32,527 nt of DNA from an uncultured Bacillota bacterium (lineage in GTDB: Bacteria > Bacillota > Clostridia > Peptostreptococcales > Anaerovoracaceae), in NCBI GenBank assembly GCA_949290475.1, contig CASESB010000001.1, positions 1 through 32,527 on the forward strand. Direction: 5' to 3'. Each line of letters begins with the position of its first letter. Within the stretch, counting starts at the first letter, position 1. Shown here one piece after another: positions 13,774 through 22,744 of the stretch. Made by a program: the position numbers and the translations under genes. The notes below the pieces were generated by a model that worked only from the letters and a program-made list of their open reading frames with translations, was not told the DNA's origin and made no database searches.

Positions 13774-14596
13774 GCTGATAAAATACGAGATAAAGTCGAG
13801 CGGCAAGCTGATGCTCGTCATCTGGGCGGCGCTCATCGCTGCCAGCATCCTGTTCAGCCTCAGCATAAACGTGCTCGGCGATACGGCCGCAGTCTTTGCG
13901 ACGGACGGGATGGGCATCATGGTCGGCATAATAGGAACAATAACGGGTCTTCTGTATTTCGCCGTATTCATAGCGCTGATCGTAGCTACGATGGTGGTGA
14001 TCATCATGAGATTCTACAAGGGAATACTGGGTGACGAGGGTTATCTGATGAACACCCTGCCAGTGAAACCGTGGCAGCTGATCACCTCCAAGGGCATAGT
14101 TGCGGCGGGGATAGTGTTTGCCAGCACGCTGGTGGCGATCATATCCATCATGATACTGGCTGGCATAGGAAGCCTGAAGGCATTCCCGGATATGTTCTCA
14201 TTCCTGGGAGATCTGTGGCATAAGGATCCGAAATTTATCCTCATATTGATCGAGGTCTTGATACTGATAGTGCTGTCGGTACTCAAGAGCATATATCAGG
14301 TATATGCAGCTCTGGCCATAGGGCAGCTGGCAAACAAGCACAGGCTGCTGCTGGCGCTGGGAGCGTATATAGGACTGTCGATGCTGGTAACGACGCTGTT
14401 CACTGTTCTGATGATAGGAATAGATAATCTGGGTACTGTCACTTCGATCGTGCTCTGGCTGAATTCCGTAGGCAACGATGTGTTCGCCGGCAGTCAGCTC
14501 GGCATAGGAGTGCTGTTCGTACTGACGGCAATACAGCTGGCGGGCTTCCATGTGATAACGGAAAGGCTGCTGTCGCTGAAGCTCAACCTGCAGTAG
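13763..14596 (+). CDS. ABC-2-type transporter membrane subunit
   Basis: 277 residues with about six hydrophobic segments (starting near residues 16, 52, 102, 155, 189 and 247) and no conserved enzyme motif. The N-terminal MTGKLIKYEIKSSGK and the loop with YLMNTLPVKPWQLITSK are typical of ABC-2 permeases found with GntR/YtrA and a single ATPase. It overlaps the ATPase gene by 11 bases. Only one permease is present, so the working transporter is probably a homodimer of this protein with two ATPases. Confidence 0.88.
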   Translation: MTGKLIKYEIKSSGKLMLVIWAALIAASILFSLSINVLGDTAAVFATDGMGIMVGIIGTITGLLYFAVFIALIVATMVVIIMRFYKGILGDEGYLMNTLPVKPWQLITSKGIVAAGIVFASTLVAIISIMILAGIGSLKAFPDMFSFLGDLWHKDPKFILILIEVLILIVLSVLKSIYQVYAALAIGQLANKHRLLLALGAYIGLSMLVTTLFTVLMIGIDNLGTVTSIVLWLNSVGNDVFAGSQLGIGVLFVLTAIQLAGFHVITERLLSLKLNLQ

Positions 14597-14665
14597 ATAC
14601 GAGAGGTGCAGCAGGTGATGCTGCGCACACGCGAACAGTAGCAGACAGATAAATATACAGCTTAC

Positions 14666-14722
14666 AAAAGCGCCGGAGGCATCGGAGCAGAGCTCTGACG
14701 GCAACAAACCGGCGCTTTTTTT
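14666..14722 (+). terminator. Rho-independent terminator of the GntR-ABC operon
   Basis: An 11-bp stem, AAAAGCGCCGG (14666-14676) against CCGGCGCTTTT (14709-14719), with a long loop that contains its own small hairpin and a T run. Confidence 0.88.
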
Positions 14723-14732
14723 CATTACCCCC

Positions 14733-14760
14733 TTGAAAATGCCGTACAAAGTTTTATAAT
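14733..14760 (+). promoter_or_regulatory. Promoter of 6S RNA
   Basis: TTGAAA (14733-14738), a 16-base spacer and a perfect TATAAT (14755-14760). Confidence 0.75.
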
Positions 14761-14784
14761 TAATACATAAGGTAATACGCGACA

Positions 14785-14977
14785 GAAATTATCCTGAGAT
14801 GTGCGACGGGGTAGTGTAATTCAACCTACGTGACGACATTGGGAGCCCGGAGTTTCCGACATGCCTATGTCAGGCCGCCTTTGAACGGAAGACAGAAGCG
14901 AGAACAGGGCACCCCCCTATTTTTAGATAGGGTGTGAATTATATCCCCGACGGCATGTCGGGATTTTTTTATATTTG
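14785..14977 (+). ncRNA. ssrS: 6S RNA
   Basis: About 190 nt. The ends form the closing stem of 6S RNA: CCTGAGATGTGCGACGGGG (from 14793) with CCCCGACGGCATGTCGGGA (14945-14963). Both sides resemble the E. coli terminal sequences (CUGAGAUGUU at the 5' side, GGCGGCAUCUCGG at the 3' side). The interior has a GACAT/ATGTC hairpin (about 14858-14871) followed by AGGCCGCCTTTGAACGG, then CACCC...CCTAT paired with ATAG...GGTGTG (14910-14937). 6S RNA mimics an open promoter and sequesters the housekeeping RNA polymerase when nutrients run out. The 3' stem is followed directly by seven T, so it doubles as a terminator. Exact ends are approximate. Confidence 0.88.
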
Positions 14978-14986
14978 ATTTGGGGC

Positions 14987-15014
14987 TTGATTTTTGGCGT
15001 AAAGGTCGTATAAT
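14987..15014 (+). promoter_or_regulatory. Promoter of htpG
   Basis: TTGATT (14987-14992), a 16-base spacer and a perfect TATAAT (15009-15014). The start is expected near 15021, inside the CIRCE element. Confidence 0.8.
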
Positions 15015-15018
15015 AATA

Positions 15019-15045
15019 TTAGCACTCAATAACAAGGAGTGCTAA
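15019..15045 (+). promoter_or_regulatory. CIRCE operator (HrcA binding site)
   Basis: Perfect match to the CIRCE consensus: TTAGCACTC (15019-15027), nine bases, GAGTGCTAA (15037-15045). It covers the predicted transcription start of htpG, so HrcA would repress htpG at normal temperature and release it on heat shock. Confidence 0.97.
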
Positions 15046-15092
15046 TAAAATGCATGAGAGAAGGCAAATATACATAAAAGGGAGCGATAAAT

Positions 15093-16997
15093 ATGGCAAA
15101 GAAACAATTCAAGGCGGAATCGAAGCGTCTGCTGGATCTGATGATCAACTCGATCTATACGCATAAGGAGATATTCCTCAGAGAGCTGATCTCGAACGCC
15201 AGCGACGCCATCGACAAGCTGTACTATCACAGCCTCACGGAGGGCGACACCGGCATTTCAAGGGATGATTTTTCCATCAGGCTGGAAAGAGACAAGGATG
15301 CCAGGATACTCAGGGTCATCGACAACGGCATGGGTATGACGAAGGAGGAGTTGGAGAAAAACCTGGGTACGATAGCTAAGAGCGGTTCGCTTGATTTCAA
15401 GGCGGAGATGGACAGCAAGGATGAAATAGATATCATCGGCCAGTTCGGAGTGGGATTTTACTCGGCGTTCATGGTCAGCGACAGGGTGAGCGTGCTCAGC
15501 AGAGCCTACGGACAGGAGCAGGCGTATCTGTGGGAGTCGTCGGGGGCCGACGGCTATACGGTGACGGAAGCCGAAAAGGACGGCTGCGGCACGGAGATCA
15601 CGCTGCACATCAAAGAGGATACTGACGATGAGAAGTACAGCAAATACCTGGAGGAGTACGAGCTGAGGAGTTTGGTAAAGAAGTATTCGGATTACATCAG
15701 GTATCCGATCCAGATGATGGTGGAGAAGCGCCGTCTCAAGGCCGGCGACGAGGATAAGAAGCCGGAGGATCAGGAGTACGAGTCCTATCAGGAGCTGGAA
15801 ACGCTGAACAGCATGGTGCCGCTGTGGAAGAAGAACAAGAGCGAGATCAGCGATGAGGATTACAACAATTTCTATAAGGACAAGTTCTACGACTATACGG
15901 ACCCGGCGAAGGTGATACACACGGATGTCGAGGGCGTAGTCAGCTATACGTCGCTGCTCTTCATACCCGGCAAGGCGCCTTACAACTATTACACCAGAGA
16001 ATACGAAAAGGGCCTGCAGCTCTATTCGTCCGGCGTGCTCATCATGGACAGATGCCCGGATCTTCTGCCGGATTATTTCAGCTTCGTGAAGGGGCTGGTG
16101 GACTCGCAGGATCTCTCGCTGAATATTTCCAGGGAAATGCTGCAGCATGACAGACAGCTGAAGGCCATAGCCCAGAGGCTGGAAAAGAAGATCAGGAGCG
16201 AGCTGCTCAGCATGCAGAAGACGGAGCGAGACAAGTACAAGGAGTTTTTCAAAAACTTTGGCCTGCAGCTGAAGTACGGCATTTACGAGGGCTTCGGCAT
16301 CAATAAGGAGAAGCTGCAGGATCTGGTGATGTTCTACTCGTCGACAGAGAAGGATCTGGTGACGCTTGCGGAGTACGTCAGCAGGATGAAGCCTGATCAG
16401 AAGCACATATATTACGCTGCGGGCGAAACGACCGACAAGATAGACAGGCTGCCGCAGACGGAGCTTCTTAAGGACAAGGGCTATGAGATACTGTATCTGA
16501 CGGACGATATAGATGAGTTCGCGCTGCAGATGATGCGCGAATACGATGAAAAGCAGTTCATGTCCGTTTCCTCGGAGGAGCTTGACGTGGAGGAGTCCGG
16601 CGAGGAAAAGGCGGCTGCGGAGAAGCAGGCCGAGGAGAGCAAGGATCTGCTGGAGTTCATGAAGGAGGCGCTGGACGGCAAGGTGTCCGAGGTAAGGCTT
16701 TCGCAGAGGCTCAAGAGCCATCCCGTATGCCTGACCTCAAAGGGCGGACTTTCCATAGAGATGGAAAAGGTGCTCAATTCCATGCCGGTGGACGAGAAGG
16801 TGCAGGCGGAGAGAGTGCTGGAGATCAACGCCGGGCATCCGATCCTGGAGACTCTCAAGCAGCAGTACGAGAGCGACAGGGAGACGTTGAAAAAGTACGC
16901 CGCGATTCTCTACGATCAGGCGCTGATGATCGAAGGCCTGCCTGTTGAGGATCCTGTGGCCTTTTCAAACGCCGTTTGCGAACTGATGACAAAATAG
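15093..16997 (+). CDS. htpG: Chaperone protein HtpG (Hsp90)
   Basis: 634 residues, full length. The N-terminal GHKL ATPase domain (about 1-220) shows [16 protein letters not shown] (motif I, with the catalytic E and N), [14 protein letters not shown] and [14 protein letters not shown] with TLHIKED. The middle domain contains [11 protein letters not shown] and [12 protein letters not shown]; the C-terminal dimerisation domain ends near [13 protein letters not shown]. There is no MEEVD tail, as expected for bacteria. It refolds or holds client proteins in the cytoplasm using ATP. Start ATG follows GGGAG. A perfect CIRCE upstream places it under HrcA, unlike htpG of Bacillus subtilis. A terminator follows. 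Confidence 0.98.
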   Translation: MAKKQFKAESKRLLDLMINSIYTHKEIFLRELISNASDAIDKLYYHSLTEGDTGISRDDFSIRLERDKDARILRVIDNGMGMTKEELEKNLGTIAKSGSLDFKAEMDSKDEIDIIGQFGVGFYSAFMVSDRVSVLSRAYGQEQAYLWESSGADGYTVTEAEKDGCGTEITLHIKEDTDDEKYSKYLEEYELRSLVKKYSDYIRYPIQMMVEKRRLKAGDEDKKPEDQEYESYQELETLNSMVPLWKKNKSEISDEDYNNFYKDKFYDYTDPAKVIHTDVEGVVSYTSLLFIPGKAPYNYYTREYEKGLQLYSSGVLIMDRCPDLLPDYFSFVKGLVDSQDLSLNISREMLQHDRQLKAIAQRLEKKIRSELLSMQKTERDKYKEFFKNFGLQLKYGIYEGFGINKEKLQDLVMFYSSTEKDLVTLAEYVSRMKPDQKHIYYAAGETTDKIDRLPQTELLKDKGYEILYLTDDIDEFALQMMREYDEKQFMSVSSEELDVEESGEEKAAAEKQAEESKDLLEFMKEALDGKVSEVRLSQRLKSHPVCLTSKGGLSIEMEKVLNSMPVDEKVQAERVLEINAGHPILETLKQQYESDRETLKKYAAILYDQALMIEGLPVEDPVAFSNAVCELMTK

Positions 16998-17016
16998 CAC
17001 AGGATATGATATAATT

Positions 17017-17056
17017 AATACCTGCTGGGCGCTCAGGCGCCCGCGGGTATTTTTTA
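17017..17056 (+). terminator. Rho-independent terminator after htpG
   Basis: Stem AATACCTGC (17017-17025) with GCGGGTATT, an inner GGGCG/CGCCC helix and six T (17050-17055). Confidence 0.88.
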
Positions 17057-17078
17057 TGTGACAAAAGGAGAATTAACA

Positions 17079-17900
17079 GTGAAAGCACTTACACCTAATG
17101 AGATTCTTGATAAGGTATCGGATTCCGCGGTGCCGAAGGCCACCTCGGGATTCTGGAGGCTGCTGATCCTGGCGATACTGGCCGGAGCATATATCGCCTT
17201 CGGAGCGCAGGCATCGGCCATGGTGTCGTTCAATCTGGTTGCCGATCCGGCGACGTTCGGTTTAGGTAAGCTCGTGTCGGCGGCCGTCTTCCCGGTAGGT
17301 CTGATGATGGTAGTGCTCTGCGGTGCGGAGCTGTTCACGGGCAACAACCTGATGCTGGTGGGGCTGCTCGATAAAAAGATCAGGGTGTCGGGCATGCTCA
17401 GGAACTGGCTCATCGTCTATATAGGCAATTTCATCGGCGCGCTGATCATAGCGATATTCATCAACTATTCCGGACTTCTGGCAAACGGCGAGGGGCTTCT
17501 GGGAGCGATCACCGTCAAGACGGCTATTTCCAAGGTGAGCCTGGATTTTGGCAAAGCCTTCGTGCTGGGCATCATGTGTAACTGGCTCGTATGCCTGGCG
17601 GTGTGGATGGCGACAGGCGCACAGGCCACGATCAGCAAGATATTTTCCATACTGTTCTGCATAGGACTGTTCGTGCTTTCGGGCTTCGAGCACAGCGTTG
17701 CCAACATGTACTTCATACCGGCGGGCATGATAGCCTCCGGAAACGACGCTTTCGTGCAGCTGCTGGGACTCGACCCATCATGTCTCACGATCGGCAATTT
17801 CCTGCTCGGCAATCTGCTGCCGGTAACGCTGGGTAATATCGTCGGAGGCGGGATGTTCGTAGGCGTAGTTTACTGGCTCGTATACAGGAGACTCAAATGA
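17079..17900 (+). CDS. Formate/nitrite transporter (FocA/NirC family)
   Basis: 273 residues with six membrane segments and the FNT hallmarks: GAYIAFGAQASA in the first third, CGAELFTGNNLM, LGIMCNWLVCLAVWM in the second half and GFEHSVANMYFIPAG near the end (the H in FEHSVANM lines the pore). These pentameric channels move formate, nitrite or related small anions across the inner membrane. The start is taken as GTG at 17079, ten bases after AAGGAG (17063-17068); an upstream GTG at 17058 lacks a ribosome binding site and lies in the terminator tail. No pyruvate-formate lyase or nitrite reductase gene adjoins, so the anion is not settled. It overlaps the next gene by ATGA. Confidence 0.93.
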   Translation: MKALTPNEILDKVSDSAVPKATSGFWRLLILAILAGAYIAFGAQASAMVSFNLVADPATFGLGKLVSAAVFPVGLMMVVLCGAELFTGNNLMLVGLLDKKIRVSGMLRNWLIVYIGNFIGALIIAIFINYSGLLANGEGLLGAITVKTAISKVSLDFGKAFVLGIMCNWLVCLAVWMATGAQATISKIFSILFCIGLFVLSGFEHSVANMYFIPAGMIASGNDAFVQLLGLDPSCLTIGNFLLGNLLPVTLGNIVGGGMFVGVVYWLVYRRLK

Positions 17901-18868
17901 GAGAGATAATCAAAGAGATATCATTAGATGATATAGAGGGCTTCAGGGTCGGCAATGCTCAGGATGAAGCCGGCGGCAGCGGCTGTACTGTCATCATCTG
18001 CGATGAGGGCGCAGTCTGCGGCGTAGATGTACGGGGCGGAGGACCTGCCACGCGTGAAACCGATCTGCTCGATCCTCAGAAGGCCTGTCAGGAGGTGTAC
18101 GCCGTGATGCTTTCGGGAGGCAGCGCCTTCGGGCTCGATGCGGCCGGCGGTATCATGCGTTACCTGGAGGAGAGGGATATCGGCTTTGACGTGGGCATCG
18201 GACGCGTGCCTATCGTGCCGGCAGCCTGTCTCTTTGATCTGGCGACAGGAGATTACGGGTGCAGGCCCGATGGTGACATGGGCTATGCGGCATGCCTTGA
18301 TTCCGAACGAAACAGACCTCAGCGCGGCAACTGCGGCGCGGGAACGGGAGCCACTGTCGGTAAGTTCCTCGACATGCGGAGAGCCATGAAGAGCGGACTC
18401 GGCATGTACGCCGTTCAGATAGGCGAGCTCAAGGTGGGAGCCGTGGTGGCGGTCAACAGTCTGGGAGATATCTACGATGTTGACACGGGCGAGCAGATCG
18501 CGGGCATGCTGTCGGAGGACGGCAGGAGCCTTGACAGCACGAGAGAGCATATGTGGCGCACGATAGAAAAGCCTAAGAACGTCTTCACGGGCAATACAAC
18601 TATCGGCTGCGTCATCACTAACGCCGGGCTGACGAAGGATCAGTGCGGCAAGCTGGCGTCCATGAGTCACGACGGATATGCGGCCGCCATCAGACCAGTT
18701 CATTCTTCGGCTGACGGCGACACGATATTTTACATGGCGAAGGGGGATGTCGAGGTCAATGCGGACGCGCTGGGAGATCTGAGCGCATACGTCATGGCGG
18801 AGGCCATAAAGGACGGCGTGATGAGCGCAGCTGCAGCCTACGGCTTTAAGGCCGCAGCCGATCTGTAG
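17897..18868 (+). CDS. P1/DmpA-type N-terminal-nucleophile peptidase (S58-like, NylC-related)
   Basis: 323 residues. Family features in order: an N-terminal DIEGFRVGNAQ, GGSAFGLDAAGGI (residues 74-86), PIVPAACLFDL, a Gly-rich GNCGAGTGATVGK (144-156), and GNTTIGCVITNAGLTK. Members mature by self-cleavage in front of a Ser or Thr nucleophile; here the likely cut is N233/T234. A DGDTIF motif in the C-terminal third fits. The family covers D-aminopeptidase, beta-peptidyl aminopeptidase and nylon-oligomer hydrolase, so the substrate cannot be assigned. Its ATG overlaps the stop of the FocA-like gene, so the two are co-translated; a metabolic link to an anion channel is unexplained. Confidence 0.88.
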   Translation: MREIIKEISLDDIEGFRVGNAQDEAGGSGCTVIICDEGAVCGVDVRGGGPATRETDLLDPQKACQEVYAVMLSGGSAFGLDAAGGIMRYLEERDIGFDVGIGRVPIVPAACLFDLATGDYGCRPDGDMGYAACLDSERNRPQRGNCGAGTGATVGKFLDMRRAMKSGLGMYAVQIGELKVGAVVAVNSLGDIYDVDTGEQIAGMLSEDGRSLDSTREHMWRTIEKPKNVFTGNTTIGCVITNAGLTKDQCGKLASMSHDGYAAAIRPVHSSADGDTIFYMAKGDVEVNADALGDLSAYVMAEAIKDGVMSAAAAYGFKAAADL

Positions 18869-18898
18869 GACTTGCAGGACTTTGCATAGAGGTGGAGT

Positions 18899-21580
18899 AT
18901 GAAGAGGATAGCGATAATAGACGGCAACAGCCTGATAAACAGGGCGTATTACGCGATGAGAAATCCGATGATAACGAAGGACGGGATATTCACGCAGGGG
19001 ATATTCGGTTTTCTCAATATGATGGAAAAGATCCGGCGCGATTACGAGCCGGGATATATGGCCGTGGCCTTCGATATGAAGGCGCCTACGTTCAGGCACA
19101 AGGAATACGATGAATACAAGGCCGGCAGGAGGAAGATGCCGCCGGAGCTGGCCATGCAGATACCTCTTCTTAAGGAAGTGCTGGCAGCCATGAATATAAA
19201 GCAGCTTGAGCTGGAGGGCTTCGAGGCTGACGATATCATCGGCACGCTGGCCGTAAGAGCGGAAGCGGAGGGCCTTGAACCGTACGTCATAACGGGCGAC
19301 AAGGACGAGCTGCAGCTGGCCACCGACGTGACAAAGGTGATAATAACGAGGAAGGGCGTTTCCGAATTCGAGATATACGATAAGGAAGCCATGGTGGCAA
19401 AGTACGGCTTTACGCCTCAGCAGTTCATAGATTACAAGGGGCTGATGGGTGATGCGTCCGACAACATACCGGGAGTGCCCGGCGTGGGAGAGAAAACAGC
19501 CACCAAGCTGATCATGGAGTTCGGCAGCGTAGAGAATCTGCTGGCGCATACAGAGGACATCACGCCTGAGAGGGTGAAGAAAAAGATAGAGGAAAACGCT
19601 CAGCTGGCCGTGATGAGCAAACGTCTGGCGACGATAAACACGAGCGTTCCCATAGATATGGATATCGAGGAGTGCCTCATTACGGAGCCTGATTACGACG
19701 CGCTCATCGAGCTTTATACGAAGCTGGAATTCAATAAATTCCTCAGGAAGCTCGATACGGGCAGGAGCGGCGCGGGCATTTCGAGAAAGGCTGCCAGACC
19801 GGAGAGCTTCGTTGAGACGGCGTTATGGGAAAGGACGCTGGTGGACAGCGACGAAAAGCTGGCCGGCATCTCCATCGAGGGAGAGGCGATACTGAAGATA
19901 TTCGGCGATTACAATCACCTGGGAGAGGTGACGACGGAAGGCGCGGCGCTCATCAACGACGGCAGATATTATTATTTCGATCTGCGCAGGCTGAACGGCT
20001 TCGTCGGCTGGCTGGCAGATCAGAACGTTAAGTTTATAGGCCACGGCCTGAAGCGCGACTACTTCATGCTCATGAGGTGCGGTGCGCTTGAGCATGATAT
20101 GAAGCTCGATACGGCCTTCGATACGATGATCGCTCAGTACGTGATCGATTCGGCCAGGAACAGCTATGATCTGACGGCCATGGCCAATGAATATCTGCAC
20201 TTTACGGTCAGGAACGAGGCGGAGTTCACGGAGGAAAACAGCCAGATGGACATGTTCGCCGACAGCAGCAGCGCTTACATGAAATACGGTCTTGAGGTCT
20301 GTACCGCCGTTCTCAATCTTCAGCTCATGCAGAAGGAGGAGCTGAAAAGTCAGGAGCTGGAGCACGTGTTTTACGATGTGGAGCTGCCGCTGATCGAGGT
20401 CATGGCGGCCATGGAATACGAAGGCTTCAAGGTGGACAGGCAGAGGCTGCAGGAGTTCGGAGCCATGCTCTCCGACAAGATAAACGAGCTGAGCGCAGGG
20501 ATATACGAGATGGCGGGGGAGACGTTCAATCTCAACTCTCCGTTCCAGCTCGGCGACATACTCTTTGAAAAGCTGGGGCTACCGGCAGGTAAGAAGACGA
20601 AGCGCGGTTATTCCACGAGCGCCGATATCCTGGAAAAGATAAAGGACAAGCACCCGATTATCCCTGCGGTGCTGGAGTACAGGACGCTTTCCAAGCTCAA
20701 GAGCACGTACATAGACGGGCTCATACCGCTCATCAACGCCGACGACGGCAAGGTGCATGCGCATTTCAATCAGACGGTCACCACGACGGGCAGGATAAGC
20801 TGCACGGAGCCGAATCTGCAGAACATCCCCGTAAGGCAGGAGCTGGGCAGGAAGCTGAGAAAGGCGTTCATCCCGGATTCTGAGGACTGCGTGCTCGTGG
20901 GCGCCGACTATTCGCAGATCGAGCTGCGCGTGCTGGCGCACATGTCGGGCGATCAGGCGCTGATAGACGCGTTCAACAGGGGCGAGGACATACACAGAGC
21001 GACGGCGGCGAACGTGCTGGGCGTACCTGAAGCGGAGATCACCATCGAGGAGAGGAGCAGGGCTAAGGCCGTCAATTTCGGCGTCATATACGGCATGAGC
21101 AGCTTCGGGCTCTCGTCGGAGCTCAACATCACGCGCAAGGATGCGGAGGAATACATAGAAACGTATTTCAAAAAGCATACGGCGGTCAAGGCATTCATGG
21201 ACAGTCAGGTGGAATCGTGCCGCGAAAAGGGCTACGTCACCACGATCATGGGCAGGAAGCGCTATATCAAGGAAATAAAGGCGACAGGCTTCATCGTGAG
21301 ACAGCTGGGAGAGAGGCTGGCTATGAACACGCCTATACAGGGCAGCGCCGCCGATATAATCAAGATCGCCATGGTGAAGGTCTACAACGCCATCAAGGAG
21401 GCCGGCCTGAGATCATCGCTGATACTGCAGGTGCACGATGAGCTGATAATCAATACATATAAGGACGAGAAGGAACAGATCGAAAAGCTGCTCGTGGAGA
21501 ATATGGAGTCGGCATATGAGATGGCGGTGAAGCTGAAGGCTGATCTCAACGAGGGCGCAAGCTGGTACGATCTCAAATAG
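18899..21580 (+). CDS. polA: DNA polymerase I
   Basis: 893 residues. The 5'-3' exonuclease (FEN-like) domain spans about 1-290 (GNSLINRAYYA, GFEADDIIGT, GDKDELQL, GDASDNIPGVPG). The 3'-5' proofreading domain (about 305-480) is degenerate: the DxE of motif I reads S325-I-E327 and the motif III Asp is T426, although D387 remains, so proofreading is probably lost, as in Bacillus-type Pol I. The polymerase domain has motif A (VGADYSQIELR, D670), motif B (RAKAVNFGVIYG) and motif C (QVHDELI, D847). It fills gaps and removes RNA primers during replication and repair. Start ATG follows GAGGTGG, 30 bases after the peptidase gene; coaE follows 43 bases later. Confidence 0.97.
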   Translation: MKRIAIIDGNSLINRAYYAMRNPMITKDGIFTQGIFGFLNMMEKIRRDYEPGYMAVAFDMKAPTFRHKEYDEYKAGRRKMPPELAMQIPLLKEVLAAMNIKQLELEGFEADDIIGTLAVRAEAEGLEPYVITGDKDELQLATDVTKVIITRKGVSEFEIYDKEAMVAKYGFTPQQFIDYKGLMGDASDNIPGVPGVGEKTATKLIMEFGSVENLLAHTEDITPERVKKKIEENAQLAVMSKRLATINTSVPIDMDIEECLITEPDYDALIELYTKLEFNKFLRKLDTGRSGAGISRKAARPESFVETALWERTLVDSDEKLAGISIEGEAILKIFGDYNHLGEVTTEGAALINDGRYYYFDLRRLNGFVGWLADQNVKFIGHGLKRDYFMLMRCGALEHDMKLDTAFDTMIAQYVIDSARNSYDLTAMANEYLHFTVRNEAEFTEENSQMDMFADSSSAYMKYGLEVCTAVLNLQLMQKEELKSQELEHVFYDVELPLIEVMAAMEYEGFKVDRQRLQEFGAMLSDKINELSAGIYEMAGETFNLNSPFQLGDILFEKLGLPAGKKTKRGYSTSADILEKIKDKHPIIPAVLEYRTLSKLKSTYIDGLIPLINADDGKVHAHFNQTVTTTGRISCTEPNLQNIPVRQELGRKLRKAFIPDSEDCVLVGADYSQIELRVLAHMSGDQALIDAFNRGEDIHRATAANVLGVPEAEITIEERSRAKAVNFGVIYGMSSFGLSSELNITRKDAEEYIETYFKKHTAVKAFMDSQVESCREKGYVTTIMGRKRYIKEIKATGFIVRQLGERLAMNTPIQGSAADIIKIAMVKVYNAIKEAGLRSSLILQVHDELIINTYKDEKEQIEKLLVENMESAYEMAVKLKADLNEGASWYDLK

Positions 21581-21623
21581 ATATTGGCCCGCGTGCTTCG
21601 ATGCGGGCGGACAGGAGAACACG

Positions 21624-22247
21624 GTGAAGGTAATAGGGCTTACTGGAGGAATAGGTACGGGAAAATCGACCGCGGCAGCGTATTTTGCGGAGAAAGGGTT
21701 TGCGATCATAGATGCCGATGAGGTGAGCAGAGGGCTTACGGCTGACGGAAGCAGCATGCTACCCGTTCTCGATTCGCTGTTCGGCCCCGCCGGACAGTGG
21801 GGCGACGGCAGGACGGAGATACTCGACGAAGACGGGAAGCTGAAGCGAAAGGCTCTGGCTGCTGTCGTTTTTTCGGATCAGCGAAGACGTGAGAAGCTGG
21901 ACGAGGTCATGTTTGCCCGCATAATCGAGATCATAGACGGCATGATGATATCGCTGCGCGCCGAAGGCAGCGCCAGAGGGATAATCCTCGATGCACCGCT
22001 GCTCTTTGAGGCCGGACTTGAAGGCAAATGCGATCTGGTGCTGGTGCTGGTGGCGGACGAGGACGTGAGGATAGCCAGAGTGTGCGCCAGAGACGGCATG
22101 AGCCCGGACGAGGTGCGCGCCAGGATAAACAGCCAGATGAAGGACAACGACAAGATCAAACGCTCCGACGCGGTGATCGACAATTCCGAGGGAGTGGAGG
22201 AGCTGCGGGAAAGCATAGACGAGTTCCTCGATGAAGCGGGGGTATAG
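21624..22247 (+). CDS. coaE: Dephospho-CoA kinase
   Basis: 207 residues, normal size. It carries out the last step of coenzyme A synthesis, phosphorylating the 3'-OH of dephospho-CoA with ATP. The P-loop is GLTGGIGTGKST (residues 5-16), where most family members have IGSGKS. DADEVSRGL, an LDAPLLFEAGLE segment and the C-terminal DAVIDNSEGVEELRE are all CoaE-typical. The start is a GTG seven bases after AGGAG. It lies downstream of polA, a common polA-coaE pairing in Firmicutes. A GCCCGC/GCGGGC hairpin sits between the two genes without a T run. Confidence 0.95.
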   Translation: MKVIGLTGGIGTGKSTAAAYFAEKGFAIIDADEVSRGLTADGSSMLPVLDSLFGPAGQWGDGRTEILDEDGKLKRKALAAVVFSDQRRREKLDEVMFARIIEIIDGMMISLRAEGSARGIILDAPLLFEAGLEGKCDLVLVLVADEDVRIARVCARDGMSPDEVRARINSQMKDNDKIKRSDAVIDNSEGVEELRESIDEFLDEAGV

Positions 22248-22293
22248 ACGTTCAGGAATGCACAAAAAACTTTATTAAATTTTCAAAAAATTC

Positions 22294-22322
22294 TTGTAAA
22301 ATAAATTTTGCGGTGCTATAAT
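22294..22322 (+). promoter_or_regulatory. Strong sigma-A-type promoter of the unassigned RNA
   Basis: TTGTAA (22294-22299), a 17-base spacer and a perfect TATAAT (22317-22322), preceded by an A/T-rich UP-like stretch. The start is predicted near 22330. No gene start follows. Confidence 0.78.
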
Positions 22323-22329
22323 ACAGTCA

Positions 22330-22690
22330 AGAAAAAGAAATCAGACAAATTTTGATAGAAGGTTCGAGCCTAGAGGAGTGAAAAGGTAATTTCCGGAACG
22401 AAATTTGTTAGATGTAAGAAAGAGGGTGAGTCCGCCAGAAATGTCAAACGAAATACAAACAGAATACCAGTTCGCTGAAGTTTAGACCGCCGTATCTCAT
22501 GAGTGTGAATGAGAATGGTAGCGGGGCAAAGCGGAAACTTTAACAGATCGGGAAGATGTGGCCGATATTCACAGTCAAAGGACTGATGGTAGAGGGAACG
22601 GAGACGGCCGGAAGAGTACCGACTTAAAGACGGAACCTTTGCATAGAAAGATGTCTGAACGGACGGAACTGGTATTTTTATGTCCTTTTA
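22330..22690 (+). ncRNA. Unassigned structured RNA candidate
   Basis: About 360 bases downstream of an excellent promoter with no ORF that has a ribosome binding site. Local helices seen: ACAAATTT (22345-22352) with AAATTTGT (22401-22408); AAGTTT (22478-22483) with AAACTT (22535-22540), enclosing CCGC/GCGG and TCTCAT (22495-22500) with ATGAGA (22509-22514); GGCCG (22560-22564) with CGGCC (22605-22609), enclosing CAGTC/GACTG with an AAAG loop (22572-22585). CGGAAC recurs three times (22394, 22631 and 22664). The 3' end is uncertain: GGAC/GTCC plus TTTTA at 22661-22689 is a weak terminator. RNase P, tmRNA, SRP, 6S, T-box and group I/II intron signatures are absent. It could be a cis or trans RNA of unknown type. 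Confidence 0.5.
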
Positions 22691-22720
22691 CAGATAGAAG
22701 TCAATAAAGTATACACAAAA

Positions 22721-22744
22721 AAGTACACACAAATGTGTTTACTT
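22721..22744. repeat. Inverted repeat just upstream of the tRNA-Leu promoter
   Basis: AAGTA-C-ACAC (22721-22730), loop AAAT, GTGT-T-TACTT (22735-22744): nine pairs with one mismatch. It ends five bases before the -35. It may be an operator or an imperfect end for the upstream RNA. Confidence 0.4.

Noticed and set aside
15258-16721. 487-codon frame on the minus strand
   Set aside because: It is antisense to htpG and rich in Leu/Arg/His, the typical shadow of a coding strand with this codon use.
17924-19549. 541-codon frame on the minus strand
   Set aside because: It spans two well-supported + strand genes (peptidase and polA start) and has no recognisable motif.
21586-21608. Terminator between polA and coaE
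   Set aside because: GCCCGC/GCGGGC can form a hairpin, but no T run follows and the coaE ribosome binding site comes next.
22330-22690. RNase P, tmRNA, SRP RNA, T-box or intron
   Set aside because: The conserved words of each (for example GAGGAAAGUCC for RNase P, the T-box GGUGG sequence, intron domain V) are absent on both strands.
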